DNA of 64,000 nucleotides from Oscillospiraceae bacterium (GTDB lineage Bacteria; Bacillota; Clostridia; Oscillospirales; Oscillospiraceae). The translations under genes and the position numbers were made by a program. The notes under the pieces are model-generated. The model searched no databases, had not been told where the DNA came from, and saw only the letters and a list, made by a program, of their open reading frames with translations. Where the stretch lies: assembly GCA_017538965.1 (NCBI GenBank), contig JAFYHU010000005.1, forward strand, positions 1-64,000, given 5' to 3'. The first letter of the stretch is position 1, and the number at the start of each line of letters is the position of its first letter. This document shows positions 16,086 to 23,876 of the stretch, in pieces.

Positions 16086-17609
16086 ATGATCGCTGTAAAC
16101 CAAACGATCGCCCGGTCGGATATGATCCACTGCGCGCTCTGTGCGGACGCTCCCTGTGACGCCGCCTGCGAAAAAATGAATCCTGCCGGTCTGCTGCGAA
16201 GCATCTGGTTTGCCAATGAGCAGACAGCCGCTCAGAGGCTTCCCGGGAAGAATCCCTGCCTCAACTGTCCTGCTCCCTGCGAGCAGGCCTGCGTGCGGCC
16301 GAAAGAGGTGCCCGTCCGGGCTCTGATTGACCGGCTGTATGAGCAGGTGATGCCGGAATGCGAAACGCCCATTCCCGAAAACGAAGACCGCCTGAAATGC
16401 GATCTCTGCGGCATTCCGCTGGAAAACCCGTTTCTGCTCTCTTCCTCCGTGGTGGCCAGCACCTATGACATGTGTGCCCGTGCCTTTGAAGCGGGCTGGG
16501 CCGGTGTTTGCTTCAAAACGATCTGCACCATGGATATCCATGAGGCGTCGCCCCGCTTTTCCGCCATCACCGGGAGCGACGGCAGCATCATCGGCTTCAA
16601 GAACATCGAACAGCTTTCCGACCACAGCGTGGCAGAGAATATGGAGATCTTCCGCCGTTTGAAGGAGAAGTATCCGTCCAAATTCATCCTGGCTTCCATC
16701 ATGGGGCAGAACGACGCGGAATGGGAAGAACTGGCACGCCTTTGTGAAGAAAACGGAGCCGATGCGATCGAACTGAACTTTTCCTGCCCGAACATGGCGG
16801 AGGGAGGTCTCGGCAGCGATATCGGCCAGGTGCCCGAACTGGTTGAGCGCTTTACCGCTGCCGCCCGGCGCGGTACGAAGCTTCCGATTCTTGCCAAACT
16901 TACGCCGAATGTGGCGGTTATGAGCCCGGCGGCGGAGGCGGCCCTGCGCGGCGGGGCAAGCGGGATCGCCGCAATCAACACCATCAAGAGCATCATCGGC
17001 GTGAATCCCCATACCTATGTGTCTGCGCCGGCAGTCCACGGCATGTCGGCGGTCGGTGGCTACAGCGGCAACGCCGTCAAGCCGATCGCTCTTCGCTTTA
17101 TTGCAGAGCTCGGACAGAACCCGAAGCTGAAGGAAATGCATCTGTCGGCCATGGGCGGCGTTGAGACATGGCAGGATGCTCTGGAGTACATTCTCCTCGG
17201 CGCGGGCAGCATTCAGGTTACAACAGCCGTCATGCAGTACGGCTACCGCATCATTGACGACCTCAAGGCAGGCCTGAATCTTTATCTTGCGGAGAAGGAT
17301 CTCTCAAGCGTGAAGGAGATACGGGGCCTTGCGCTGGATTCCGTCAGCGAGACGACCGACGTCCTCGAACGCGACACGATCGTCTACCCGAAGTTTCATC
17401 GCGATCGGTGCATCGGCTGCGGCCGCTGCATGATCTCCTGCGCGGACGGCGGGCATCAGGCCATCCGCATGGCGGAAGACAGAAAGCCCGTTCTGGACGG
17501 CAAGAAGTGCGTCGGCTGCCACCTCTGCGTTCTGGTCTGTCCCGAGCGCGCCATCACCCCGGCCCGCAAGCGCCTCGCCCTACGGCACCCTGAGGAGACA
17601 GAAACATAA
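16086..17609 (+). CDS. preA: PreA-type NAD-dependent dihydropyrimidine dehydrogenase subunit
   Basis: A 507-residue iron-sulfur flavoprotein. The N-terminal ~100 residues carry Cys clusters (CALCADAPCDAAC, CLNCPAPCEQAC) like the Fe-S domain normally found in the partner PreT or in mammalian DPD. The central ~300 residues are a dihydroorotate-dehydrogenase-like TIM barrel for FMN (ELNFSCPNM, ILAKLTPN). The C-terminus has two 4Fe-4S motifs, CIGCGRCMISC and CVGCHLCVLVC. PreA reduces uracil/thymine with electrons from PreT; no preT is present here, though the extra N-terminal domain may partly replace it. AAGGAGG precedes the ATG. Last gene of the operon; a terminator follows. Confidence 0.82.
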   Translation: MIAVNQTIARSDMIHCALCADAPCDAACEKMNPAGLLRSIWFANEQTAAQRLPGKNPCLNCPAPCEQACVRPKEVPVRALIDRLYEQVMPECETPIPENEDRLKCDLCGIPLENPFLLSSSVVASTYDMCARAFEAGWAGVCFKTICTMDIHEASPRFSAITGSDGSIIGFKNIEQLSDHSVAENMEIFRRLKEKYPSKFILASIMGQNDAEWEELARLCEENGADAIELNFSCPNMAEGGLGSDIGQVPELVERFTAAARRGTKLPILAKLTPNVAVMSPAAEAALRGGASGIAAINTIKSIIGVNPHTYVSAPAVHGMSAVGGYSGNAVKPIALRFIAELGQNPKLKEMHLSAMGGVETWQDALEYILLGAGSIQVTTAVMQYGYRIIDDLKAGLNLYLAEKDLSSVKEIRGLALDSVSETTDVLERDTIVYPKFHRDRCIGCGRCMISCADGGHQAIRMAEDRKPVLDGKKCVGCHLCVLVCPERAITPARKRLALRHPEETET

Positions 17610-17631
17610 TAGAGTATGAAAGAAAAAGAGA

Positions 17632-17671
17632 GCTTCGCCTGACCGCGGAATGCGGAGGAGAAGCCCTTTTT
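17632..17671 (+). terminator. Terminator after preA
   Basis: GCTTCGCCT ... AGGAGAAGC stem with one mismatch and an inner CCGC/GCGG helix, followed by CCCTTTTT. Confidence 0.6.
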
Positions 17672-17689
17672 CAGAGAAAACAGGAAAAA

Positions 17690-18172
17690 CTACAGTGCCT
17701 TATATCGGATCTCTGCCTTTGAGAATATTTCAAGGCGCTTCTTTTCAACACGAAGGGTGGGCAGGGTTTCAATAAAGGATGCAGCTGCCCCCCACATCGC
17801 AAAAGAGCCAATCGCAGAGATAATCTCGGCACCGATCGAATCCACCCGGCCTGCCAGCGCCAGGCCGATGGAAACAAAAGCCATGCCCAGCAGCAGAAAC
17901 AGAACCGCCTTCAGATCGGCCAGGCGAATCGCTTTGTTGTTCCGCCGGATCAGCTTCTCAATAAAAGCGTGATAGGCATTGCGAAAGTGATCCATGTCAG
18001 GCGGCTGCGAGGCCTGCAGTTCCAGAATGACGCCGTTTCCGAGCTTGCGATCTTCCAGGTAATCTTCCAGATAAGCCGTCAACTCGCCGCTGAAGGCCAG
18101 GGCGGAAGGGAGAAAGGGCTCATAAAGGTCCTTTTCATCTTCTACTTTGATGGGAATGCAGAAAGTGTCCAT
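17690..18172 (-). CDS. Membrane protein of unknown function (160 aa)
   Basis: A 160-residue protein: ~85 soluble residues, then two membrane segments (AVLFLLLGMAFVSIGLALAG and ISAIGSFAMWGAAASFI) and a basic C-terminal tail (RVEKKRLEIFSKAEIRYK). AAGGAGG lies 7 nt before ATG 18172. The soluble part faces the cytoplasm if the basic tail does. No family recognised. Monocistronic with its own promoter, divergent from a small membrane protein. Confidence 0.75.
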   Translation of the reverse strand: MDTFCIPIKVEDEKDLYEPFLPSALAFSGELTAYLEDYLEDRKLGNGVILELQASQPPDMDHFRNAYHAFIEKLIRRNNKAIRLADLKAVLFLLLGMAFVSIGLALAGRVDSIGAEIISAIGSFAMWGAAASFIETLPTLRVEKKRLEIFSKAEIRYKAL

Positions 18173-18196
18173 TTTGGCCTCCTTGGTTTTTTGTTT

Positions 18197-18225
18197 ATTT
18201 TATCATAGATATGCCGTGCAGGCAA
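18197..18225 (-). promoter_or_regulatory. Promoter of the 160-aa membrane protein
   Basis: Reverse strand TTGCCT, 17 bp, TAAAAT, just upstream of AAGGAGG. Confidence 0.6.
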
Positions 18226-18368
18226 CGGGTAATCTTTCACCCGGATTTCTGCAGCTTTGCCATACACGATCCGAGAACGGAAGGATCTGCAAAAAATCCG
18301 GTCTGTTCACCGGAAGCGCCCTTGTGCAAGATGTTTCACAAAACTGAAAATAGAGGAAGGAAATCAAA

Positions 18369-18518
18369 ATGAAAAGAAAGAAAAAAACGCTGACGAAGAA
18401 AATCATGTCCAGACTTGTTTTGGAAGCAATTGTCGGAATTGCCCTGTTCGCAACGTATCCGAACTGGGACAATATCAAAGCGGCATTCAAAGCGGAAAGC
18501 GAGCCCGCGGACCGCTGA
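18369..18518 (+). CDS. Small single-span membrane protein (49 aa)
   Basis: ATG at 18369 follows AGGAAGGAA. The product starts with a Lys-rich stretch (MKRKKKTLTKKIMSR), has one hydrophobic helix (LVLEAIVGIALFATYP) and a charged C-terminus (NIKAAFKAESEPADR). It ends just before a strong terminator, which supports it as a real transcription unit. Function unknown. Confidence 0.6.
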   Translation: MKRKKKTLTKKIMSRLVLEAIVGIALFATYPNWDNIKAAFKAESEPADR

Positions 18519-18531
18519 TTTCAAAAGAGAA

Positions 18532-18585
18532 AACAATCTGACCACAGCTCCTTTCCGTTTCGGGGCGGTGGTCAGATTGTTCTTT
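18532..18585. terminator. Strong bidirectional terminator
   Basis: Perfect 14-bp stem AACAATCTGACCAC / GTGGTCAGATTGTT with a 22-nt loop, followed by CTTTT on the forward strand and TTTTC on the reverse. It separates the 49-aa gene from the convergent YihY-type gene. Confidence 0.85.
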
Positions 18586-18594
18586 TCGCAGTCA

Positions 18595-19470
18595 TCAGCA
18601 GTCGACAGCGCAGTTTGAGGATGGTTCGGAGTCCGGAGAGGCGGAAAGCAGGATCAGCGCTTCGTTCAGAGAGGCGCCGAGGAAGAGAATTTTCATAATG
18701 ATCTTCAGCCACATGGCGGTCAGGAAAATGGACGCAAAAGAACCGTAAACCGATGAGGCGCTCCAGAATTCGCTGATAAACCATTCAAAGAGGGAAGAGG
18801 CCAGCATCCAGAGAACCGTGGTGAACAGAGCACCCGGGAGCTGCTTTTTGAAACTGCGCGTATATCCCTGCATAAAGGTGTACGAGAATACGACGACAAG
18901 AGCGGTGGCAATGATAACGAAGAGACCGCTGTCCTCCAAAAGAGTAAGAAAGGCACTGCCGAAATCCTGCATGTGAAGCATGTCGGCAAGCTTCAGCGTG
19001 AGTTCCCTGAGCGAGCCGCGCAGGACCCGGAAGATGAGCAGAGCGGGAATCAGAAGAATCATCAGAACGGTGTAGATCAGCGCCGACAGTTTCCGCATGA
19101 CTGCGGATTGTTCGATCCCGCTGATTTTCAGCAAGCCATTCTGGACCGCAGAGACGCCTTTTGACGCGGACCAGAGAATGGTCACGGCCGAGATCGAAAT
19201 CACAAGGGTTCCGGCCTGCGGATTCACCCGGGAGATCAGCTCGTTTGCCAGCCAGCGAATTTGCGGAATGTTGGGAAACAGATTGACAAAGACATCGGCA
19301 AAACTCTGCAGATAAGATTCCGGGAGAAAGTTGATCGCCCCGACAACAAGCGTGAAAAACGGAACCATGGCCATCAGCAGATAGAGCGTGGCATAGCCGG
19401 AAAAAACATCCATTTCATTGTCATTGAACACGCGGTATGTCGTCAGACCGACCCGGATTATTTTTTTCAT
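18595..19470 (-). CDS. YihY/virulence-factor BrkB-family inner-membrane protein
   Basis: A 291-residue protein with about six membrane segments. The N-terminal VFSGYATLYLLMAMVPFFTL and a central ILWSASKGVSAVQNGL segment are diagnostic of the YihY/BrkB family (once mis-called RNase BN). The family's function is unsettled; a transport role is suspected. Starts at ATG 19470, 33 nt after the DUF2007 gene, probably sharing its promoter. Its C-terminus has an extra Cys-rich end (NCAVDC). Confidence 0.85.
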   Translation of the reverse strand: MKKIIRVGLTTYRVFNDNEMDVFSGYATLYLLMAMVPFFTLVVGAINFLPESYLQSFADVFVNLFPNIPQIRWLANELISRVNPQAGTLVISISAVTILWSASKGVSAVQNGLLKISGIEQSAVMRKLSALIYTVLMILLIPALLIFRVLRGSLRELTLKLADMLHMQDFGSAFLTLLEDSGLFVIIATALVVVFSYTFMQGYTRSFKKQLPGALFTTVLWMLASSLFEWFISEFWSASSVYGSFASIFLTAMWLKIIMKILFLGASLNEALILLSASPDSEPSSNCAVDC

Positions 19471-19503
19471 CAGGATGCCCCTTGTCTGCTGTTTATGATC
19501 GTT

Positions 19504-19812
19504 TCATTCTTCCTGTTCCTCCGGCTCTGCGGCGCAGAGGCTTCGGGCTTCCTCCAGCTTGCTCTCGGGGACATAGATGTCTGTCCCGAGACCGCTGATC
19601 CCGAGAACCACCTTGCCGAAGCTTCCGTCGCCCGGGTAATCCCGAAGGCAGGGGATCCCGTATGCCTCCAGCATGTTGATTTTGAGCTCGTCGCCCAGAT
19701 CCTGCGTCTTGCAGTTGCAGAGGAACACCGCTTTTTCCGGCTCCCCGGACGGCGTTTTGGGCCAGCGCTCCAGCAGATCGGAAGGCAGGCTCTTTCCCCA
19801 GGATTCTTCCAT
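19504..19812 (-). CDS. DUF2007-type putative signal-transducing protein
   Basis: A 102-residue protein whose core, LGDELKINMLEAYGIPCL then GISGLGTDIYVPES, matches the DUF2007 fold, a small ferredoxin-like domain with a conserved hydrophobic patch. Two cysteines in FLCNCKTQ precede it. AAAGGAG lies upstream of ATG 19812. Role unknown; cotranscribed with the YihY-family gene. Confidence 0.75.
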   Translation of the reverse strand: MEESWGKSLPSDLLERWPKTPSGEPEKAVFLCNCKTQDLGDELKINMLEAYGIPCLRDYPGDGSFGKVVLGISGLGTDIYVPESKLEEARSLCAAEPEEQEE

Positions 19813-19847
19813 TTTTCATATCTCCTTTGCGGCCTGATTTTGAAAAA

Positions 19848-19876
19848 AGTATAGCAGATCACGGAAGTCCAGTCAA
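19848..19876 (-). promoter_or_regulatory. Promoter of the DUF2007-yihY unit
   Basis: Reverse strand TTGACT, 17 bp, TATACT, about 36 nt before ATG 19812. Confidence 0.75.
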
Positions 19877-19933
19877 TCCCGGATCAAGCCCGGCAGGCTG
19901 CCGGAAACGATTCCTGTTTTTGGCATTGCAGGA

Positions 19934-19962
19934 TTGTCAAGCACAGGCGGAGATGATAATAT
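19934..19962 (+). promoter_or_regulatory. Promoter of the LRR-like/VWA/MoxR operon
   Basis: TTGTCA, 17 bp, TAATAT. Its position shows that the upstream TTG at 19934 is a -35 element and not a start codon. Confidence 0.7.
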
Positions 19963-20008
19963 AGGGTTCGAAACAGAAAACGGAGAAGCTTCGGGAGAAG
20001 GGAATCCC

Positions 20009-20983
20009 TTGGAAACGATCAGCGGACTTTCAAACTGGCGGCTCATCATCCGCCGCGAAGAAAACGGAATCACCGTCCTGCGGGCTCTGACCTGCGATAA
20101 AAAAGCCGTCCTGCCGGACGAACTCTTCGGTCTGCCGGTCAGAGCGCTGGAGGATCATGCGCTTGCCGCAGGGGCAAAACCCGCAGAAGGGGAAGAGGTT
20201 CTCGTCCTCGGCGGCACGGAAAACGGGGACTGGGACAACCGGAAAATTACGGAACTGACGCTACCGCGCTTTCTTCGGCAATTCGGAAACTATGCCTTTA
20301 TGAATCTGAGGTCCATGGAAACCCTGCGGCTTTATGACGATCTTTCTTCCGTCGGCAGCGCAGGCTTCATGAACTGCAGAAGTTTTTCCCGTCTGGAACT
20401 CCGGCGCAGCGCTCCGCAGCAGGGGCCGGCCCTGGCCGCCCTCGTGAAAAGCCTCCAACAGGAACTGGATGTGACCATCCTTGAGACGGACGGGAGCATC
20501 CTTCGCCTGATCTTTCCGGAGTATATCGAAAGCTATACCGAGAACAATGCCGCCCATCACTTTGAACTCAAAATCATGGGCGGGGGATATGCCTATCACA
20601 GCGTTTTCCGGGACAAGACGCTGTCGCTTTCTGACTATGACGCGCTCTGGCCGGCCTATCTCGCGCAGGAGCATAACGAAGACAGCGCTCTGCGCCTTGC
20701 CTTCAGCCGCCTTCGCTGTCCGATCGGGCTGAGCGAGCGGGCGGAGGAACGATACGCGGCGTATCTGCGGGAGAATATCGGCAGAGCCTTGTCCGCGGTC
20801 CTGCAGGAAAAAGACATGCAGGGGCTGAGAATGCTTCTGGATCTGGGAAGCTTTGCAACGGAAACTCTGGACGCGGCGCTCAGGGAATCCCGCAGCCTGC
20901 AGATGACCGAGGCTACGGCCATTCTCCTTGAAAAGCGCCGCACACACCCTGCCGCAGGCAGGATGAAGACCTTTGAACTGTAG
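20009..20983 (+). CDS. Protein with BspA-type leucine-rich-repeat-like region, partner of VWA/MoxR pair
   Basis: About 324 residues from a TTG start at 20009 with GAGAAGGGAA upstream. Residues ~10-140 look like LRR_5/BspA repeats (KITELTLPRFLRQFGNYAFM, MRSMETLRLYDDLSSVG-like pattern). The remainder is helical with an IFPEYIESYTENNAAHHFE motif and a C-terminal helical repeat (ENIGRALSAVLQEKDMQGL). No signal peptide: cytoplasmic. It ends 3 nt before the VWA gene, with which it surely shares a transcript. It may be the client-recognition part of a MoxR-type machine (inference). Confidence 0.7.
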   Translation: METISGLSNWRLIIRREENGITVLRALTCDKKAVLPDELFGLPVRALEDHALAAGAKPAEGEEVLVLGGTENGDWDNRKITELTLPRFLRQFGNYAFMNLRSMETLRLYDDLSSVGSAGFMNCRSFSRLELRRSAPQQGPALAALVKSLQQELDVTILETDGSILRLIFPEYIESYTENNAAHHFELKIMGGGYAYHSVFRDKTLSLSDYDALWPAYLAQEHNEDSALRLAFSRLRCPIGLSERAEERYAAYLRENIGRALSAVLQEKDMQGLRMLLDLGSFATETLDAALRESRSLQMTEATAILLEKRRTHPAAGRMKTFEL

Positions 20984-20986
20984 AAC

Positions 20987-22345
20987 ATGAACGAAGAGAA
21001 AAAGCTTTCGTCCGTCGGGCAGGACATTCTGCAGTCGGGCAGGACGCAGCTGTGCATGGCGCTGCCCTATCTGAGCGGAGAGATTTGTGCGCTTGTTCCC
21101 GTACCGGGGGATGAAGTCACCGTAAGCGCTGCCACCGACGGAGAGAATCTCTACTATAACGCGTCCTTCCTCGCGGCAGGTTTTCTGAAGAGCGAGCGCT
21201 TTTCGGCACGCCTGAATCTGCATATGATGCTCCATTGCCTCTTCCGCCATCCGGCTAAGCGCCGGGGACGGGATGCAGCGCTCTGGGATCTGGCCTGCGA
21301 CGCCGCGGTGGAAAGCGTGATCGATTCGCTCCCTTACGCCTGCCTGACCCAGCGTTCGGCCCCGGCCCGGGAGCTTTTCCTGGCGGAGTGCCGCCGCGGG
21401 ATGAAGGTGCTGAGCGCCGAGGGCATCTACCGCATGCTCCTGCGGGAACGCCCGCCCGAATACAGAATCGCCGGCCTGCAGCGCCTTTTCGCCATGGATG
21501 ACCACAGTCTCTGGGATCCGGAGGAAAAGCAGGAAAAGGAGAGAAGCGAGCGACAGGATCATTTCTGGCAGAATGCAGCTTCCCGTTCTCAGACAGCCAT
21601 GGACAGCCTTCTGTCAGAGCACGGATCCGGCGGCGAAAACGTGATGGAACAGCTTTCCGTTGCTGCCCGGGATGACGTGGATTACCGAAAATTCCTGCGC
21701 CGATTTGCCGCTCCGCGGGAGATCCTGAAAGCCGACAGCAACGCCTTCGACTATATTTATTATACTTACGGGCTGAGACATTACGGCAACATGCCGCTTA
21801 TCGAACCGCCCGAGACCCGGGAAGAAAAGCGCATTGAAGATTTTGTGATCGCTATCGATACATCCATGTCGACCTCGGGCACTCTGGTGCGGGAGTTTCT
21901 GGCCAGCACCTATGCCATACTGCGCAATACCGACAGCTTTACCAGAAAGCTGAACGTTCATATTCTGCAGTGCGACGATCAGCTCCGTTCGGATCAGAAG
22001 ATCACGAGTCTGGACGAGCTGCGGCGCTACATGGAAAATCTGACCCTCTCCGGCGGCAGCGCAACGGATTTCCGACCGGTGTTCGAGCACGTGGACAAGC
22101 TGGTCGCGTCCGGAAGCTTCAGCAGCCTGCGGGGACTGCTCTATTTTACGGACGGCATGGGCATCTATCCGACAAGGAGGCCGGATTACGAAACCGCCTT
22201 CGTCCTGCTGGAAGAACCGCCGCTCTCCGTAAAAATCCCGCCCTGGGCCATCCGCATCGTCCCGTCCCTGCCCTGGAGAAAACCGCGGGAAAGCTTCGAC
22301 GAATTCTGGCAGGAGGAGATTCTGCCGGAACTGCCCGAATTGTGA
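20987..22345 (+). CDS. VWA-like/predicted metal-dependent peptidase (DUF2201 type)
   Basis: A 452-residue soluble protein. The N-terminal region has an LHMMLHCLFRHP motif followed by WDLACDAAVE, a metallopeptidase-like HxxxH pattern of the DUF2201 family. The C-terminal ~170 residues are a von Willebrand A-like domain with FVIAIDTSMSTSGTL (MIDAS-like DxSxS) and LLYFTDGMG. Such proteins pair with MoxR AAA ATPases, as here: the ATPase gene begins 12 nt downstream. Likely a chaperone or metal-loading module in the cytoplasm; the client is unknown. Confidence 0.8.
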   Translation: MNEEKKLSSVGQDILQSGRTQLCMALPYLSGEICALVPVPGDEVTVSAATDGENLYYNASFLAAGFLKSERFSARLNLHMMLHCLFRHPAKRRGRDAALWDLACDAAVESVIDSLPYACLTQRSAPARELFLAECRRGMKVLSAEGIYRMLLRERPPEYRIAGLQRLFAMDDHSLWDPEEKQEKERSERQDHFWQNAASRSQTAMDSLLSEHGSGGENVMEQLSVAARDDVDYRKFLRRFAAPREILKADSNAFDYIYYTYGLRHYGNMPLIEPPETREEKRIEDFVIAIDTSMSTSGTLVREFLASTYAILRNTDSFTRKLNVHILQCDDQLRSDQKITSLDELRRYMENLTLSGGSATDFRPVFEHVDKLVASGSFSSLRGLLYFTDGMGIYPTRRPDYETAFVLLEEPPLSVKIPPWAIRIVPSLPWRKPRESFDEFWQEEILPELPEL

Positions 22346-22357
22346 GGTATCTGCCAT

Positions 22358-23842
22358 ATGAACATCAAGCAGGCAAAGGAACAGATTCGAAACACCCTGC
22401 GTGCCTATCTGAGCCGGGACGCGCTGGGAAATTACCGCATTCCCGCCGTACGGCAGCGGCCGGTGCTGCTGATCGGCCCGCCGGGAATCGGAAAGACCCA
22501 GATCATGGAACAGATCGCTGCCGAGGAAAACGTCGGCCTCGTGTCCTACACCATCACGCATCACACCCGCCAGAGCGCCATCGGTCTGCCCTTTATCGAA
22601 AAGAGGGTATATGACGGCACGGAGCATACCGTCACCGAGTATACCATGAGCGAAATCCTCGGCTCGGTTTACCGGCTGATGGAAACAACCGGACTGCGTG
22701 AGGGCATTCTCTTTCTGGATGAGATCAACTGCGTGTCCGAAACCCTGGCGCCCATGATGCTGCAGTTTCTGCAGTGCAAGACCTTCGGAAACCAGAAGCT
22801 CCCGGAGGGCTGGCTGATCGTCGCAGCGGGCAATCCGCCGGAATACAACCGTTCGGTGCGCGATTTTGACGTGGTCACGCTCGACCGTGTCAAGCGCATC
22901 ACGGTGGAGGAGGATTTCCCCGTCTGGAAGGAATATGCCCTGCGAAAAGGTTTGCATGGCGCAGTGATCTCCTATCTCGATCTCAGAAAAGAAAACTTCT
23001 ACCGAATCGAAAACAGCGCCGAGGGCATGCAGTTTGCGACGGCGCGCGGATGGGAAGATCTGAGCGAGATCCTGTACGCCTATGAGGCCCTGGGGATTGC
23101 CCCGGATACGGAGCTTGCCGTGCAGTATGTCCAGATGCCGTCCGTGGCGCGGGATTTCACGAATTGTTACGCCCTTTACAACAAATACCGCCAGGTCTAT
23201 CATATCGACGACATTCTTCAGGGGCGTGTCCCGAAGGTGACGGTGACGGAGTTTGCCTCGGCGCCGTTTGATGAAAAGCTTGCGGTGATGGGCCTGCTGC
23301 TCTCCCGCCTCGGCGAGGCCTCCCGCGAAACACGCCGGCAGGACGCACTCACTGCAGCCCTCTATGACGCTTCTCTCGCCGTCAAGGCACGCCTGCCGGA
23401 GCCGCCGGTCCGAAGCCTGCAGGATATCGTCGAGATCCGCCGCACAACGCTCCGGCGCGCCGACAGCGCCGGTCAGGAGGACAGAGAACAGCAGATGCTC
23501 CGCCAGAGCGAGATCAAGCGTCTCGAAGACTATATCCGGGCCGCGGACGAGAGCGCGGAGAGCGAACAACAGATGGAAACCGTGCGCAGACTCTTTGCCG
23601 AGGATAGCGCGCGAAGAGAAAAGACCGCCGACGAGACGGGAAAGATGTTTGACAATGCCTTCCGCTTTCTGGAGAATGCCGTCGGACCAAGCCAGGAACT
23701 TATCCTGTTTGTGACCGAGATCACGGCGGGGTATGACACTTCCTGGTACGTGGGAGAGTTCGGCTGTGACGCCTATTTCCGCCATAACCGGGAGCTTCTG
23801 TTTGATCAGACCCGGCAGAATATCCTCGACCGACTCAAATAA
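22358..23842 (+). CDS. MoxR-family AAA ATPase
   Basis: A 494-residue ATPase: Walker A GPPGIGKT (40-47), Walker B ILFLDEIN (117-124), sensor-1-like IVAAGNPPEYN and a C-terminal helical extension of ~200 residues beyond the usual lid, including an Arg/Glu-rich coiled coil (~370-430). MoxR ATPases work with VWA proteins in assembling or activating complexes. The preceding two genes complete a three-gene cassette. The operon ends at a bidirectional terminator. Confidence 0.85.
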   Translation: MNIKQAKEQIRNTLRAYLSRDALGNYRIPAVRQRPVLLIGPPGIGKTQIMEQIAAEENVGLVSYTITHHTRQSAIGLPFIEKRVYDGTEHTVTEYTMSEILGSVYRLMETTGLREGILFLDEINCVSETLAPMMLQFLQCKTFGNQKLPEGWLIVAAGNPPEYNRSVRDFDVVTLDRVKRITVEEDFPVWKEYALRKGLHGAVISYLDLRKENFYRIENSAEGMQFATARGWEDLSEILYAYEALGIAPDTELAVQYVQMPSVARDFTNCYALYNKYRQVYHIDDILQGRVPKVTVTEFASAPFDEKLAVMGLLLSRLGEASRETRRQDALTAALYDASLAVKARLPEPPVRSLQDIVEIRRTTLRRADSAGQEDREQQMLRQSEIKRLEDYIRAADESAESEQQMETVRRLFAEDSARREKTADETGKMFDNAFRFLENAVGPSQELILFVTEITAGYDTSWYVGEFGCDAYFRHNRELLFDQTRQNILDRLK

Positions 23843-23876
23843 AAATCCGGAACCTGCCGGTTCCGGGTTCTTTTCT
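23843..23876. terminator. Bidirectional terminator
   Basis: CCGGAACC-TGCC-GGTTCCGG followed by GTTCTTTTC; the reverse strand ends the stem with ATTTTTATT. It serves the convergent moxR and Na/Pi genes. Confidence 0.85.

Noticed and set aside
21614..23785. Very long reverse-strand open frame (723 codons)
   Set aside because: Antisense to the VWA and MoxR genes, which have clear catalytic motifs; arises from codon bias.
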